Positions 1 to 8,374 of a stretch of DNA of 64,000 nt are shown here, piece after piece. The notes under the pieces are model-generated. The model searched no databases. It was not told the DNA's origin and saw nothing but the letters and a program-made list of their open reading frames with translations. A program made the position numbers and the translations under genes. The first letter of the stretch is position 1. Each line of letters starts with the position of its first letter. The DNA lies in the NCBI GenBank assembly GCA_017464345.1, contig JAFUAH010000022.1, positions 1-64,000 on the forward strand, written 5' to 3'. Source of the stretch: Bacteroidaceae bacterium (GTDB lineage Bacteria; Bacteroidota; Bacteroidia; Bacteroidales; Bacteroidaceae).

Positions 1-298
1 ACTTCACGAACTTTGTGTACAGGTTGCACATAATCAGATTGTATAACTTAAAGGTTGGACGCTCTAAGTTACTAAAAATCTGTGATATGTGCAACTTTTT
101 ACTATACATTCTTTTTACTGTCTAATTCCGCCAACGGGTTTTTCCTTAATCTTCCTTAAGCATTCTTAAAAGGTTTGGCGGCGTGGAGATAACTCGCCAA
201 CCTTGCCACCGTGGGACGCGAAAATAGTATCGTTGAACCAAAGAGATTACGACCATGAAACAGCAACCTGCCAGCCATGACGAGCCACCATACAGAGG

Positions 299-492
299 CT
301 GCCGATTCAACATAGGTATGTTGAGGGGTGCAACATACCTATTTTGAAGCCGCAACATACCTATTTTGAGACCGCAAAATACCTATTTTGCAACGGCACC
401 CTCGGGACATCACGGAATGAGCCCCTTGGGTGACAAGTGAAAGAGGAACGTACCAGTCGGTGCGCTCCTTTTTCGTGCAAAAAGTCGCCCCC
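299..492. repeat. Copy A of a 195-bp repeat with four phased 16-bp palindromes
   Basis: Near-identical to 5203-5397. It starts with four 16-bp dyads at 308-323, 331-346, 353-368 and 375-390, of the form CAAmATA-CC-TATkTTG, spaced 23, 22 and 22 bp, about two helical turns. It ends with a hairpin followed by a T run (AGGAACG pairing imperfectly with CGCTCCT, about 452-474). Phased dyads suggest an operator array or a repetitive intergenic element. No cognate protein can be identified from the sequence. Confidence 0.75.
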
Positions 493-639
493 TCGGGGAC
501 TTATAGAACGTCGGAATTTGCTACTGCTATGCAGCAGATTCCGAATAACGATTGAAGGTGTAATGGTCGAAATCGTTAATTATAATGAACAAAATATATT
601 TTCTTTTTGATTTTGTTTAGTATAATCAACATAATTTAT

Positions 640-647
640 TAACTTTG
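640..647 (+). promoter_or_regulatory. Candidate Bacteroidetes -7 element for the AAA ATPase gene
   Basis: TAACTTTG matches the Bacteroidetes -7 consensus TAnnTTTG and lies 27 nt before the ATG at 675. The nearest TTTG (612-615) is 24 nt upstream, longer than the usual 19-21, so the -33 element is uncertain. Confidence 0.4.
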
Positions 648-674
648 TCGTCGAAACGGAAATAAGGAAAGAAT

Positions 675-1880
675 ATGGAACTGATATCAAGACCTCGTTA
701 CTATTCCAGAGTAGAGAAGTTTCTCGGCAAGGGCATCCTGATTGTTCTGACTGGCCAGCGCCGAGTCGGCAAGAGTTATGTCATGAAAGAGATTGTCCAA
801 AGGAAGCAACAGCAGGAGGATGCTTGTGTCATCTATATCGACAAGGAAAAGACCGACTTCGACTTTATTCAGAATTACAAGGAACTGGTGGCATATGTGG
901 ATGAACACAGGGAAGTTGGTAAACATACGTATATCCTGATTGATGAGGTTCAGGAGATAGAAGAGTTTGAACGTGGTCTTAGGAACTACTACGACCGTCC
1001 GGACGTAGATATCGTCGTGACCGGTAGCAATTCTGACACGCTTTCCAGCGACTTGGCGACGCTGCTTTCGGGCCGCTATGTGGAGATATTTGTTCAGGGG
1101 CTCAGTTATGAGGAGTTCCTTATTTTCCATAATCTGGAAGACAACGATGATGCTCTGCTGAAGTATATCAACTACGGCGGCCTGCCAGGTCTGCGGCCTA
1201 TGGGCCTGGACGATTCGGAAGTTGTCCGTCAGTATCTTCAGGGTGTCTATAACACCATACTCGTGAAGGATATCGTGCGGCGCAAGAAGGTGCGGAATGT
1301 ACCTTTCCTGGAGAATCTGATCAGATATGTTGGCGACAATATCGGTAAGCCGCTTTCGGCCACGAATATCCAGAACTATATGACCTCCAACAAGAATGAG
1401 GTGTCCAAGAATCTTGTCCTGAAGTACCTGAAAGCCACCGTTGAGGCTTTCCTTGCACACAATGTCACTCGCTACAACCTGCATGGGAAGAAACTTCTGG
1501 AGAACAACGACAAATACTACTTCGGCGATGTGGGTTTGCGAAATTTCATCGTAGGAGGCCGGCGCGCCAATGATATCGAGAAGATAGTAGAGAATCTGGT
1601 CTTTCAGCATCTTCTCCGACAGGGCTACAAGGTTACCGTAGGTCAGATGTATGCGACAGAGATAGACTTTGTGGCTACGAAGGGCGATAACACCATCTAT
1701 GTGCAGGCGTCCTATCTCATCAGCGAAGAGTCCACCTTCCAACGGGAGTTTGGCAATTTGCAGAAGATAAACGACAACTATCCGAAATACGTTGTCTCCA
1801 TGACTCCCTTCATGGATGCCAGTAAGTACGAGGGCATCATTCACATACCCTTGAGAGAGTTTCTGAAGAACGAACTATAG
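675..1880 (+). CDS. AAA family ATPase with C-terminal DUF4143 domain
   Basis: The 401-residue protein has a Walker A P-loop GQRRVGKS at residues 27-34 and a Walker B ILIDEV with D90-E91. A sensor-like segment with TGSNS follows. This is the AAA_14 layout. The C-terminal third has the EIDFV...VQAS pattern of the restriction-nuclease-like DUF4143 fold. Members are common, often strain-variable, in Bacteroidales; their cellular role is not established. It stands alone between two repeat-rich intergenic regions, which would fit a mobile or accessory gene. The family assignment is firm; the function is unknown. Confidence 0.88.
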   Translation: MELISRPRYYSRVEKFLGKGILIVLTGQRRVGKSYVMKEIVQRKQQQEDACVIYIDKEKTDFDFIQNYKELVAYVDEHREVGKHTYILIDEVQEIEEFERGLRNYYDRPDVDIVVTGSNSDTLSSDLATLLSGRYVEIFVQGLSYEEFLIFHNLEDNDDALLKYINYGGLPGLRPMGLDDSEVVRQYLQGVYNTILVKDIVRRKKVRNVPFLENLIRYVGDNIGKPLSATNIQNYMTSNKNEVSKNLVLKYLKATVEAFLAHNVTRYNLHGKKLLENNDKYYFGDVGLRNFIVGGRRANDIEKIVENLVFQHLLRQGYKVTVGQMYATEIDFVATKGDNTIYVQASYLISEESTFQREFGNLQKINDNYPKYVVSMTPFMDASKYEGIIHIPLREFLKNEL

Positions 1881-1920
1881 CCTCGGTACTCTTTATGACA
1901 TGGGCGTCAAAGCCGGAAGA

Positions 1921-2030
1921 TTACTAATCTTCGCGGCTCAAGGTTACTAATCTTAACGCTTCATGATTACTAATCTTCGCGGCTCAAGGTAAATCTTAAC
2001 GACGCAAGGTTACTGACTACTGCGCTATGG
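1921..2030. repeat. Tandem 23-bp repeats beginning TTACTAATCTT
   Basis: Units start at 1921, 1944 and 1967 at exact 23-bp spacing, followed by a shortened unit (1990-2009) and a diverged one (2010-2030). Units 1 and 3 are identical (TTACTAATCTTCGCGGCTCA then AGG). The junction AAGATTACTAATCTT is a 15-bp palindrome. It lies in the 343-bp gap between the ATPase and the outer-membrane gene. Confidence 0.75.
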
Positions 2031-2099
2031 AAAAATAGCGATGGAATGGGCATAAACTGGTGATGTCAGACAAATGTCAGGGAAATGTCAGGAAGTTTC

Positions 2100-2131
2100 T
2101 TTGGTGATATTGCCTTTGTCGTGTAATTTTG
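2100..2131 (+). promoter_or_regulatory. Bacteroidetes-type promoter of the outer-membrane barrel gene
   Basis: TTTG at 2100-2103, a 20-nt spacer and TAATTTTG at 2124-2131 match the Bacteroidetes primary sigma factor consensus in both boxes and spacing. Transcription would start near 2137, giving a leader of about 85 nt before the ATG at 2224. Confidence 0.7.
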
Positions 2132-2144
2132 TTGCTCAGTTCGC

Positions 2145-2170
2145 ATAACATTTCTGCTTCGAAATGTTAT
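2145..2170 (+). promoter_or_regulatory. Leader stem-loop upstream of the outer-membrane barrel gene
   Basis: A perfect 10-bp inverted repeat, ATAACATTTC and GAAATGTTAT with a 6-nt loop, lies in the predicted 5' leader just after the promoter. It could affect RNA stability or be an operator dyad; there is no T run to make it a terminator. Confidence 0.45.
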
Positions 2171-2223
2171 ATAAGGAAAGGGAAACAGGTATATAAGTAT
2201 GAAGGTAACTGAAACGGCACACC

Positions 2224-5178
2224 ATGAAGCAAATCATCGTAACCGTCCTGCTCGTCATCGTCGCCGCGACGGCGGGGGCACAGGAAACAAGAGAGAAGAA
2301 ACCGACCGACACGGCAGGGCAGCGCCGGGAGCGCACCATCGCGCTGTGGGGCCACGTGAAGAACTCCCTGACGCGCGTAGGCATCCCCGACGTGAGGGTG
2401 ACGCTGATGCGTAGTGACTCCACCGTGGTGGACACGATGCACGTGTTCAAGCAGTGGGCGGGTGGCGGTAAGGACGACTATGCCTACCGCTTCCAGATTC
2501 CGGCACACGAGGAGCAGTACATCATCCGCGCCGAACATCCTGACTACGAGACAACCGACATCCGCTACCACGTGCACCACATCGCCCGCAACGATTACTT
2601 CGATGCGCCGTGGCACTATATGAAGAAGAAAAGCCAGCCAGACCTCATGCCGGTGGACTCGCTCATGGAGGGGAGCATGCGAGAGGTGGTCGTGCAGGCT
2701 ACGAAAATCAAGATGACGTACAACGGCGACACGATAACCTTCAACGCCGATGCCTTCAACCTGCCCGAGGGGTCGATGCTCGACGCGCTCATCCGTCAGA
2801 TGGACGGCGTGGAACTGAAGGACGACGGGCGCATACTGGTACATGGCGAACAGGTGGATGAACTGATGCTGAACGGCAAGGATTTCTTCAAGGGTAACAA
2901 CCGCGTGATGCTGGACAACCTGCCGGCCTACACGGTGCAGCGTGTGCAGACGTACCACAAGGAGACGGAACTGGACCACTACCTGGGACGCAACTACGAC
3001 AAGAAGCGCTTCGTCATGGACGTGCAATTGAAACGCGAGTATAACAAGGGCTGGCTGGCAAACGTGGAGGGTGCCGGCGGTTGGAAGGACGGCAGCCAAG
3101 GCGAAGTCAATACAAACTCAACCTCGCCGTACCTGGCCCGCCTCTTCGCCATGCGCTACACCGACAACTCGCGCCTCTCGGTCTATGCCAATGCCAACAA
3201 CGTGAACGAGAATCGCCGTCCGGGCAGCGACGGTGAGTGGTCGCCCAGCAACCAGCCGCAGGGCTTGCAGGAGAACCGCATTGCGGGCGTGAACCTCTTC
3301 ATCGAGGAGAAGGACAAGCGATGGAAGGAGGACGCACGTGTGGACGTGGCCTGGCGCCGCACGACGGACGAGACGCTGGTGGCCACCGAACAGTTCCACA
3401 CCAACAGCCCCTCGACCTACAACCGTCTGGCCGACCACAACCGCAACCGCAACCTCTCACTCAACGCCTACAACGTGTTCCAACTGAACAAGCCGTTGTT
3501 CCTCTACTCCGCAGCAAGCCTCATTTACAGCGATGCCACCAGCCACAGCCGCACCCGTTCGGCTCAGTTCAGCAGCGACCCTGCCCGCTACGGCGCGACC
3601 ACGGCCCTGCTGGACAGCGTCTTCGCCGCCACGCTGAGCACCGACATGCAGCAGACGCTCATCCACAACAGTCTGCATAGCGCACAAAACAATGGGCACA
3701 ACCTATGGTTACAGACCGAAAACATGCTGACCAAGAAACTGGCCTCGGGCGACAATGTGGGCGTGGAACTCAATGCCTCGTACAACCGTGGGCGCAGTCA
3801 TCGCAATTCGGAGGAGCAACTGCGCTACCAACTGACACCTTCGCTCAACAGTCTGCTCAACCGCCACTCGTCGCGTCCCTCCAGCGAGACCAACGTCAGC
3901 ATCGCCCCCCACTACCGCATCACGTGGCTCAACGGCCTGTGGCTCAACACCGAATACCGTTTCCTCTTCCGCCAACGCGACAACACGAACGACGTCTATC
4001 TGGCCGACACGCTCGACTTGCAGAACGCCTACGACCGTACCCACCGCCGCGTGGAGAACCGTCTGGCTCTCACGCCCGGCTACAGTTACGATAGGGATGG
4101 CACGTACATCCGGGCCTACTACCAGATGCACTTCTTCAACGTGAATGAACGCTTGGACTATCGCAGCGCATACGCCGACACGACGCTCACGCAACACAAG
4201 TGGACCATGTCGCCCGAACTGCACGTGCAGGTCGCCACCCACAACTGGGCACACTCCTACGACATCTTCTACGGCATCGAGTTCCAGACGCCCGACCTCT
4301 TCCAGAAGGTGAACATCCTGAACGATGAGAATCCCCTCGTCCGCCGCTATGGCAACCCCCATCTGCGCGGAGCCACGAACCACCGCATGCAGTTCGGCAT
4401 CAACCGCAACTGGCGCGAGCGGCGCATCTCGGAACGCTTCGGCGGCGGCTTGCGCTTCTTCCGTCACCAGGTGTCGCAGGGGCAGGCCTATGACCCCACG
4501 ACAGGCATCACCACCTATCGGCCCGAAAACGTAGAGGGCAACTGGCAGACCTACTTCTTCAACTTCTACAACATGCCGCTCGACCGTCCCCGCCGCCTGA
4601 TGCTCAACATCTACACCCACGGCGACTACACACGTAACGTAGATATGCTGAATGGCCTTTCCCACGTCAATAACTATTACATCGAAAATCGCCTGACGCT
4701 GAGTTATACGTGGCGTAACCTCACACTCGGCCTGCCTACCAACGTCGAGTTCCGCCACACCACGAACGAGGAACACACCATCGAGACCATCAACGCCTGG
4801 AACTTCCAGTACGGCCTTACGGTCAATTACAACTTCAAGCGCGAGGAGTCGTCCGCCGTCCCCCGTTGGCTCCAGGGCTTCACACTGGCCACCGACCTCA
4901 AGATGTACTCCCGACGGGGCTATGGCGACCGCTCGCTCAACCGCAACGACCTCGTCTGGAACGCCTCTGTGGCTCGTTCCTTTCCTCGTCCCTTCGGTAG
5001 GAAGGCCGGCGGCACCCTCATAGCCCGCCTCGAAGGCTTCGACATCCTCGGGCAACTCTCCTCCACAAATATCGTCATCAACGGGCAGGGACGCACCGAG
5101 ACCGTCTATAACACACTGCCACGCTACCTCATGCTTCACCTCGTCTATCAATGGGCGAAACAACCCAAGAAAAAGTAA
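2224..5178 (+). CDS. TonB-receptor-like outer-membrane beta-barrel protein
   Basis: A 984-residue exported protein. A signal peptide (about 1-19, ending TAGAQ) is followed by a carboxypeptidase-regulatory-like beta-sandwich (about 38-125). Next comes a plug-like segment (about 155-270, with LPEGSMLDALIRQMDGVEL and LNGKDFF), then a long Tyr/Asn/Arg-rich transmembrane barrel. This is the OMP_b-brl_3 layout, related to TonB-dependent receptors but lacking a clear TonB box. Such barrels often neighbour GLPGLI genes, and four follow here. The ATG at 2224 is chosen because it begins the signal peptide; an upstream out-of-frame ATG at 2199 is ignored. The transported substrate is unknown. Confidence 0.85.
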   Translation: MKQIIVTVLLVIVAATAGAQETREKKPTDTAGQRRERTIALWGHVKNSLTRVGIPDVRVTLMRSDSTVVDTMHVFKQWAGGGKDDYAYRFQIPAHEEQYIIRAEHPDYETTDIRYHVHHIARNDYFDAPWHYMKKKSQPDLMPVDSLMEGSMREVVVQATKIKMTYNGDTITFNADAFNLPEGSMLDALIRQMDGVELKDDGRILVHGEQVDELMLNGKDFFKGNNRVMLDNLPAYTVQRVQTYHKETELDHYLGRNYDKKRFVMDVQLKREYNKGWLANVEGAGGWKDGSQGEVNTNSTSPYLARLFAMRYTDNSRLSVYANANNVNENRRPGSDGEWSPSNQPQGLQENRIAGVNLFIEEKDKRWKEDARVDVAWRRTTDETLVATEQFHTNSPSTYNRLADHNRNRNLSLNAYNVFQLNKPLFLYSAASLIYSDATSHSRTRSAQFSSDPARYGATTALLDSVFAATLSTDMQQTLIHNSLHSAQNNGHNLWLQTENMLTKKLASGDNVGVELNASYNRGRSHRNSEEQLRYQLTPSLNSLLNRHSSRPSSETNVSIAPHYRITWLNGLWLNTEYRFLFRQRDNTNDVYLADTLDLQNAYDRTHRRVENRLALTPGYSYDRDGTYIRAYYQMHFFNVNERLDYRSAYADTTLTQHKWTMSPELHVQVATHNWAHSYDIFYGIEFQTPDLFQKVNILNDENPLVRRYGNPHLRGATNHRMQFGINRNWRERRISERFGGGLRFFRHQVSQGQAYDPTTGITTYRPENVEGNWQTYFFNFYNMPLDRPRRLMLNIYTHGDYTRNVDMLNGLSHVNNYYIENRLTLSYTWRNLTLGLPTNVEFRHTTNEEHTIETINAWNFQYGLTVNYNFKREESSAVPRWLQGFTLATDLKMYSRRGYGDRSLNRNDLVWNASVARSFPRPFGRKAGGTLIARLEGFDILGQLSSTNIVINGQGRTETVYNTLPRYLMLHLVYQWAKQPKKK

Positions 5179-5202
5179 CCCTGTAACAGCAAGCCTATGA
5201 CC

Positions 5203-5397
5203 CTGCCGATTCAACATAGGTATGTTGAGGGGTGCAAAATACCTATTTTGAAGCCGCAACATACCTATTTTGAGACCGCAAAATACCTATTTTGCAACGG
5301 CACCCTCGGGACATCACGGAGTGAACCCCGTGAGTGACAAGTGAAGGAGGAGCGTACCAGTCGGTGCGCTCCTTTTTCGTGCAAAAAGTTGCCCCCT
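5203..5397. repeat. Copy B of the 195-bp palindrome-array repeat
   Basis: Near-identical to 299-492. The 16-bp dyads are at 5212-5227, 5235-5250, 5257-5272 and 5279-5294 with the same 23/22/22-bp spacing. It lies between the barrel gene and the first GLPGLI gene, so the two copies flank a segment of about 4.9 kb holding the ATPase and barrel genes in direct orientation. Confidence 0.75.
5348..5377 (+). terminator. Rho-independent terminator inside repeat copy B
   Basis: AGGAGCG (5348-5354) pairs perfectly with CGCTCCT (5367-5373), followed by a T run. It would end transcription from the barrel gene. The same hairpin in copy A has one mismatch. Confidence 0.65.
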
Positions 5398-5485
5398 GGG
5401 CGTCAGATTTCGGCTCTGCGCGTATATATAATAGTAGAGACATTGTCGGGAAGACGAAACGTAAGAACCTTAAAAATATAGCATC

Positions 5486-6349
5486 ATGAACAGAAGAATC
5501 ATTACCCTCATCCTTGCCCTCGCCGTGTGCGGTGGGGCAAGTGCCCAGCAGAAGCAGGGCAGCGGCGGCTGCCCCGACCCGTACTATCGGGGTACGTTGG
5601 GCAGAAAGGTCATCGACCGTGCCAACGTCCGCGTGCTCTACGCCTGGAACGCCGAGAACATCAAGGACATGAACACGTATCTCGACCTCGGCCAGTTGCA
5701 GGTGGGCAAGACGTGTACGAAGTATTGCAGCCTGTTTATGGAGCGGGCCGACGACACTTTTGCCCAATGGGAGAAGACGCATCCGGATGCGGGTGCCTAC
5801 AAGAAGGACCTCGGCATGAGGGGGCGCATGAGCGGCACGTGGAGCGAATACCAGTGGTCGGCCATCTTCGTCCGGGGCGATACGCTGACGGAGTGGGCCA
5901 CGATGCCCTACCGCATCTTTCATCACTACCGCTACAGCGAGCCGTACCCCACGATGCAGTGGACGCTGCACAACGAAACGGCCACCATCTGTGAGCATCG
6001 TTGTCAGAAGGCCACCACACATTGGCGTGGTCGCGACTTTGTGGCGTGGTTCACGACGGACATCCCCGTTCGTCGCGGGCCGTGGAAGTTCGGTGGGCTG
6101 CCCGGGCTTATCTTGAAAGTCTATGACACTGACCGCCTCTATACCTTCGAGGCCGTGGGCATAGAGAAGGGCGACTTCCCCATCTACCAGTATCCCAAGA
6201 AGGACTACAGCCTGACGACGCGCAAGAAGGTGTGGAAACTGCAAGGTGACCTCAACCGCGACTACTTTAAGGCTGTCGGTTTCATCAATACCGATACGGG
6301 CACCTTGGTTTCGAAGCCGAAACCGTATGAACAATTGGAAAAGGAATGA
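5486..6349 (+). CDS. GLPGLI family secreted protein, paralogue 1
   Basis: A 287-residue protein with a signal peptide ending GGASAQ at about 21. It has the family signature RRGPWKFGGLPGLILKVYD at about 196-214, preceded by a conserved CQKAT(T)HWRGRDF segment. GLPGLI proteins are Bacteroidetes-specific, exported and uncharacterised, and are often found next to TonB-receptor-like barrels, as here. The same start region (MNRRIITLILALAVCGGASAQ) is nearly duplicated in paralogue 2, showing recent tandem duplication. It converges with the Abi_2 gene 26 nt away. Family assignment is firm; function is unknown. Confidence 0.85.
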   Translation: MNRRIITLILALAVCGGASAQQKQGSGGCPDPYYRGTLGRKVIDRANVRVLYAWNAENIKDMNTYLDLGQLQVGKTCTKYCSLFMERADDTFAQWEKTHPDAGAYKKDLGMRGRMSGTWSEYQWSAIFVRGDTLTEWATMPYRIFHHYRYSEPYPTMQWTLHNETATICEHRCQKATTHWRGRDFVAWFTTDIPVRRGPWKFGGLPGLILKVYDTDRLYTFEAVGIEKGDFPIYQYPKKDYSLTTRKKVWKLQGDLNRDYFKAVGFINTDTGTLVSKPKPYEQLEKE

Positions 6350-6375
6350 CAGAAGAAAGAAATAGCAGGGCAGTG

Positions 6376-7272
6376 TCAGAGCGTCCAGAGCGGTTCCTCT
6401 TGCCAGTTAGCAGGGAAGCCCATTGCGGTCACCTTCACATCAGGGTAACGGCGAAGCAATGTCCTGAATTCGTGGACGAAGGTGTTCTGTGGTTCTATGC
6501 GATTCAGCCAGTAGGCTATGCAGCAGAGTTGGGGATAAAGGCGGTCGATGGGAAACGCAGAATCTTGAATCCATGGGAATGGCAAGCGATGAGGCAGACG
6601 CAGATGGATGGCAAAGTGGATGTTCCACAATCTGGCATGGTGGGCACAAATGTTGCGAATGATGGTCAGATTCTCCAGCCAGTTGCGCATGAACTCATGT
6701 TGCGGAATGCCCAAACTTCGAGCCACCTGCTTCTTTATACTGTTGTCTTTGAAATTACTATACATGCGCGACAGGGTGCCGATTGTGGTCAGTTCTATCG
6801 TCTTCCATGCAGGCGGCATGTCGGGAGTGTCGTAACGTCGGAAGTGTTCCTTGATGAAATCGTCCTGTGTTCGGCCAAGGGCCTTGCGCAAACTTTTCAT
6901 GTGTTTCTGGTATATATCCGCGCTGCCAAACAGTTCGGCTTGCATAAACCAGAATGCTCCGTATTTCATCGAGAAGTGTTGAATCATCTGTGTGCGTACA
7001 GCCACCTCAATGGTCTGGATGGCACGAAAGAGCAACGCCTTCAAGTCGTTATCAAATCGATAGAGAGACAATGCTGTGGTGAAGTGACTCCCCTCCCGAA
7101 AGTCGTGCCGACTGCTGTCTGCCTCCATCAGACGCCAGTAGGCCGCCAACCGAAAGTAACTGATTCGTTGCAAGACACCTATGGCCTCTTTCTCATCATC
7201 AAAAATAAGCCCTCGCTTCTTCAGAATCTCTATCTGTTCGGCAAGGGTGATGGGTTGCTTGGTGTATTCCAT
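6376..7272 (-). CDS. Abi_2 family abortive-infection protein (HEPN-like)
   Basis: A 298-residue protein of the Abi_2 (AbiD/AbiF) family. The N-terminal motif LAEQIEILKKRGLIFDDEKEA and the LxRISYFRLxAYW stretch are typical. The RNICAHH motif at about residues 219-225 fits the R-x4-H pattern of HEPN ribonucleases. Abi_2 proteins stop phage spread by killing or arresting the infected cell. The gene is on the opposite strand between GLPGLI paralogues 1 and 2, interrupting the tandem array, which suggests it was inserted there. It has its own well-formed promoter and a hairpin leader. Confidence 0.85.
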   Translation of the reverse strand: MEYTKQPITLAEQIEILKKRGLIFDDEKEAIGVLQRISYFRLAAYWRLMEADSSRHDFREGSHFTTALSLYRFDNDLKALLFRAIQTIEVAVRTQMIQHFSMKYGAFWFMQAELFGSADIYQKHMKSLRKALGRTQDDFIKEHFRRYDTPDMPPAWKTIELTTIGTLSRMYSNFKDNSIKKQVARSLGIPQHEFMRNWLENLTIIRNICAHHARLWNIHFAIHLRLPHRLPFPWIQDSAFPIDRLYPQLCCIAYWLNRIEPQNTFVHEFRTLLRRYPDVKVTAMGFPANWQEEPLWTL

Positions 7273-7293
7273 AGACCTGTATATAAAAAACCG

Positions 7294-7333
7294 TCCCGCC
7301 CTGGTACGCTGGTCTTCGGGAAGCGTGGCGGGA
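7294..7333 (-). promoter_or_regulatory. Leader hairpin of the Abi_2 gene
   Basis: TCCCGCC (7294-7300) pairs with GGCGGGA (7327-7333), and ACGCT (7306-7310) with AGCGT (7322-7326) inside it. The structure lies between the predicted start of transcription and the ATG, about 20 nt before the coding region, where it could limit translation. Confidence 0.45.
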
Positions 7334-7345
7334 ACTCTCCGAGAG

Positions 7346-7377
7346 CAAAGGTACGACTTTTAGTTGTTTCTGCCAAA
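7346..7377 (-). promoter_or_regulatory. Bacteroidetes-type promoter of the Abi_2 gene
   Basis: Read on the minus strand: TTTG at 7377-7374, a 20-nt spacer, then TACCTTTG at 7353-7346. Both boxes and the spacing fit the Bacteroidetes consensus. Confidence 0.65.
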
Positions 7378-7438
7378 TAAAATCGAAAGAAAATCGCATA
7401 TCCCATATAATATTATCTATTTCCTTAAGCATAGCATC

Positions 7439-8320
7439 ATGAAAAGAAGAATCATTACCCTCATCCTCGCCCTCGCCGTATGTGGTGGGGCAAGTGCCCA
7501 GCAGAAACAGAGCGGAGCGTCGGCACCGGGGAGACACAACACCGTGACGCGCCGCAAAGTCATCGACACGGCGAACTTGCGCATTCTGTATGCGTGGAAC
7601 GCGACGGACATCACACAGGATAGTACGTATCTGGATTGTGGCCAGTTGCTCATCGGGAAACGATGCGACAAGTATTGCAGTTGGTTTGTGGAGCAGACCG
7701 ATAACGAGCGCGTGAAGTGGGCGAAGGCGAATCCCCATGCAGGAAGTGTGCCAAACGGCACGTGGTGGATGCGCGGACGCAAGCCCGACATCTGGAGTGA
7801 GTATCAATACACGGACCTGTTCTTCCGACGGGATACGCTGAACGAATGGGCAGGTATGCCACTCGGACAGGAGTGGCCGTTGCGCTACACGGAGAAGATG
7901 ACGCCCATCCAGTGGGCCCTGCACAACGAGAGCAAGACCATCCTTGGCCACAAGTGCCAGCGGGCGACCTGCCGTTGGCGTGGACGCAACTACGAAGCGT
8001 GGTTTGCACCTGACATCCCCATACGTCGCGGCCCTTGGAAGTTCGGCGGACTGCCCGGACTTATCCTGAAAATCTACGACACCGCCCACCTCTACACCTT
8101 CGAGGCCGTGGCCATAGAAAAGGGCACGTTCCCCATCTACCAGTACCCGGCGGACGAGTTCAAGAAGTCCACGCGATTGCATACGTGGAAATTGCAAGTG
8201 GCCTACAACCGCAATTACTTACGAGTCTCCGGCCGACGCAAGTACGACCCGAATGCGCCAGGGGGCATGGGCGAGCCTCTCTCGGCACCTCACGATTACG
8301 AACCGATGGAACTGGAATGA
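7439..8320 (+). CDS. GLPGLI family secreted protein, paralogue 2
   Basis: A 293-residue protein starting at ATG 7439, where the signal peptide begins; the open frame extends 25 codons upstream but without signal character. The signal peptide and most of the core match paralogue 1, including the RRGPWKFGGLPGL motif and CQRATCRWRGR segment. It lies after the inserted Abi_2 gene and leads a three-gene tandem run with paralogues 3 and 4. The first GLPGLI-distal residues after the signal differ most, so paralogues may have diverged in binding specificity; that is inference. Confidence 0.84.
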   Translation: MKRRIITLILALAVCGGASAQQKQSGASAPGRHNTVTRRKVIDTANLRILYAWNATDITQDSTYLDCGQLLIGKRCDKYCSWFVEQTDNERVKWAKANPHAGSVPNGTWWMRGRKPDIWSEYQYTDLFFRRDTLNEWAGMPLGQEWPLRYTEKMTPIQWALHNESKTILGHKCQRATCRWRGRNYEAWFAPDIPIRRGPWKFGGLPGLILKIYDTAHLYTFEAVAIEKGTFPIYQYPADEFKKSTRLHTWKLQVAYNRNYLRVSGRRKYDPNAPGGMGEPLSAPHDYEPMELE

Positions 8321-8327
8321 CGGACAG

Positions 8328-8362
8328 TTGAAAATTGAAAGTTGAAAGTTGAAAATTGAAAA
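8328..8362. repeat. Five TTGAAAR heptamers between GLPGLI genes 2 and 3
   Basis: Five consecutive TTGAAAA/G heptamers fill the gap before paralogue 3. The same heptamer occurs four times at 9276-9303 before paralogue 4. The heptamers may be simple-sequence spacers or ribosome-loading AT-rich leaders typical of Bacteroidetes. Confidence 0.7.
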
Positions 8363-8374
8363 GTGAAGAGAGTT

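Larger units (their letters stand above)
1..674. other. Left-edge intergenic region without a convincing gene
   Basis: No open frame here looks coding. The only long frame (minus strand, 146-358) runs through a repeat that recurs at 5203-5397 and is judged a by-product of it. The region holds the palindrome array at 299-492, a stem-loop at 512-543 (CGGAATTTGCT pairing with AGCAGATTCCG, one bulge), and an AT-rich stretch leading to a candidate -7 element at 640-647. Nothing recognisable is seen in 1-298. Confidence 0.5.

Noticed and set aside
146..358. 70-codon minus-strand frame at the left edge
   Set aside because: It runs through repeat copy A, and the same peptide start recurs at copy B, so it reflects the repeat and not a gene.
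687..1844. Long minus-strand frame over the AAA ATPase gene
   Set aside because: Antisense shadow; the plus strand has a complete ATPase with Walker motifs.
3709..5262. 517-codon minus-strand frame across the barrel gene
   Set aside because: Shadow of the barrel gene; its start lies in the repeat copy B and the protein has no family character.
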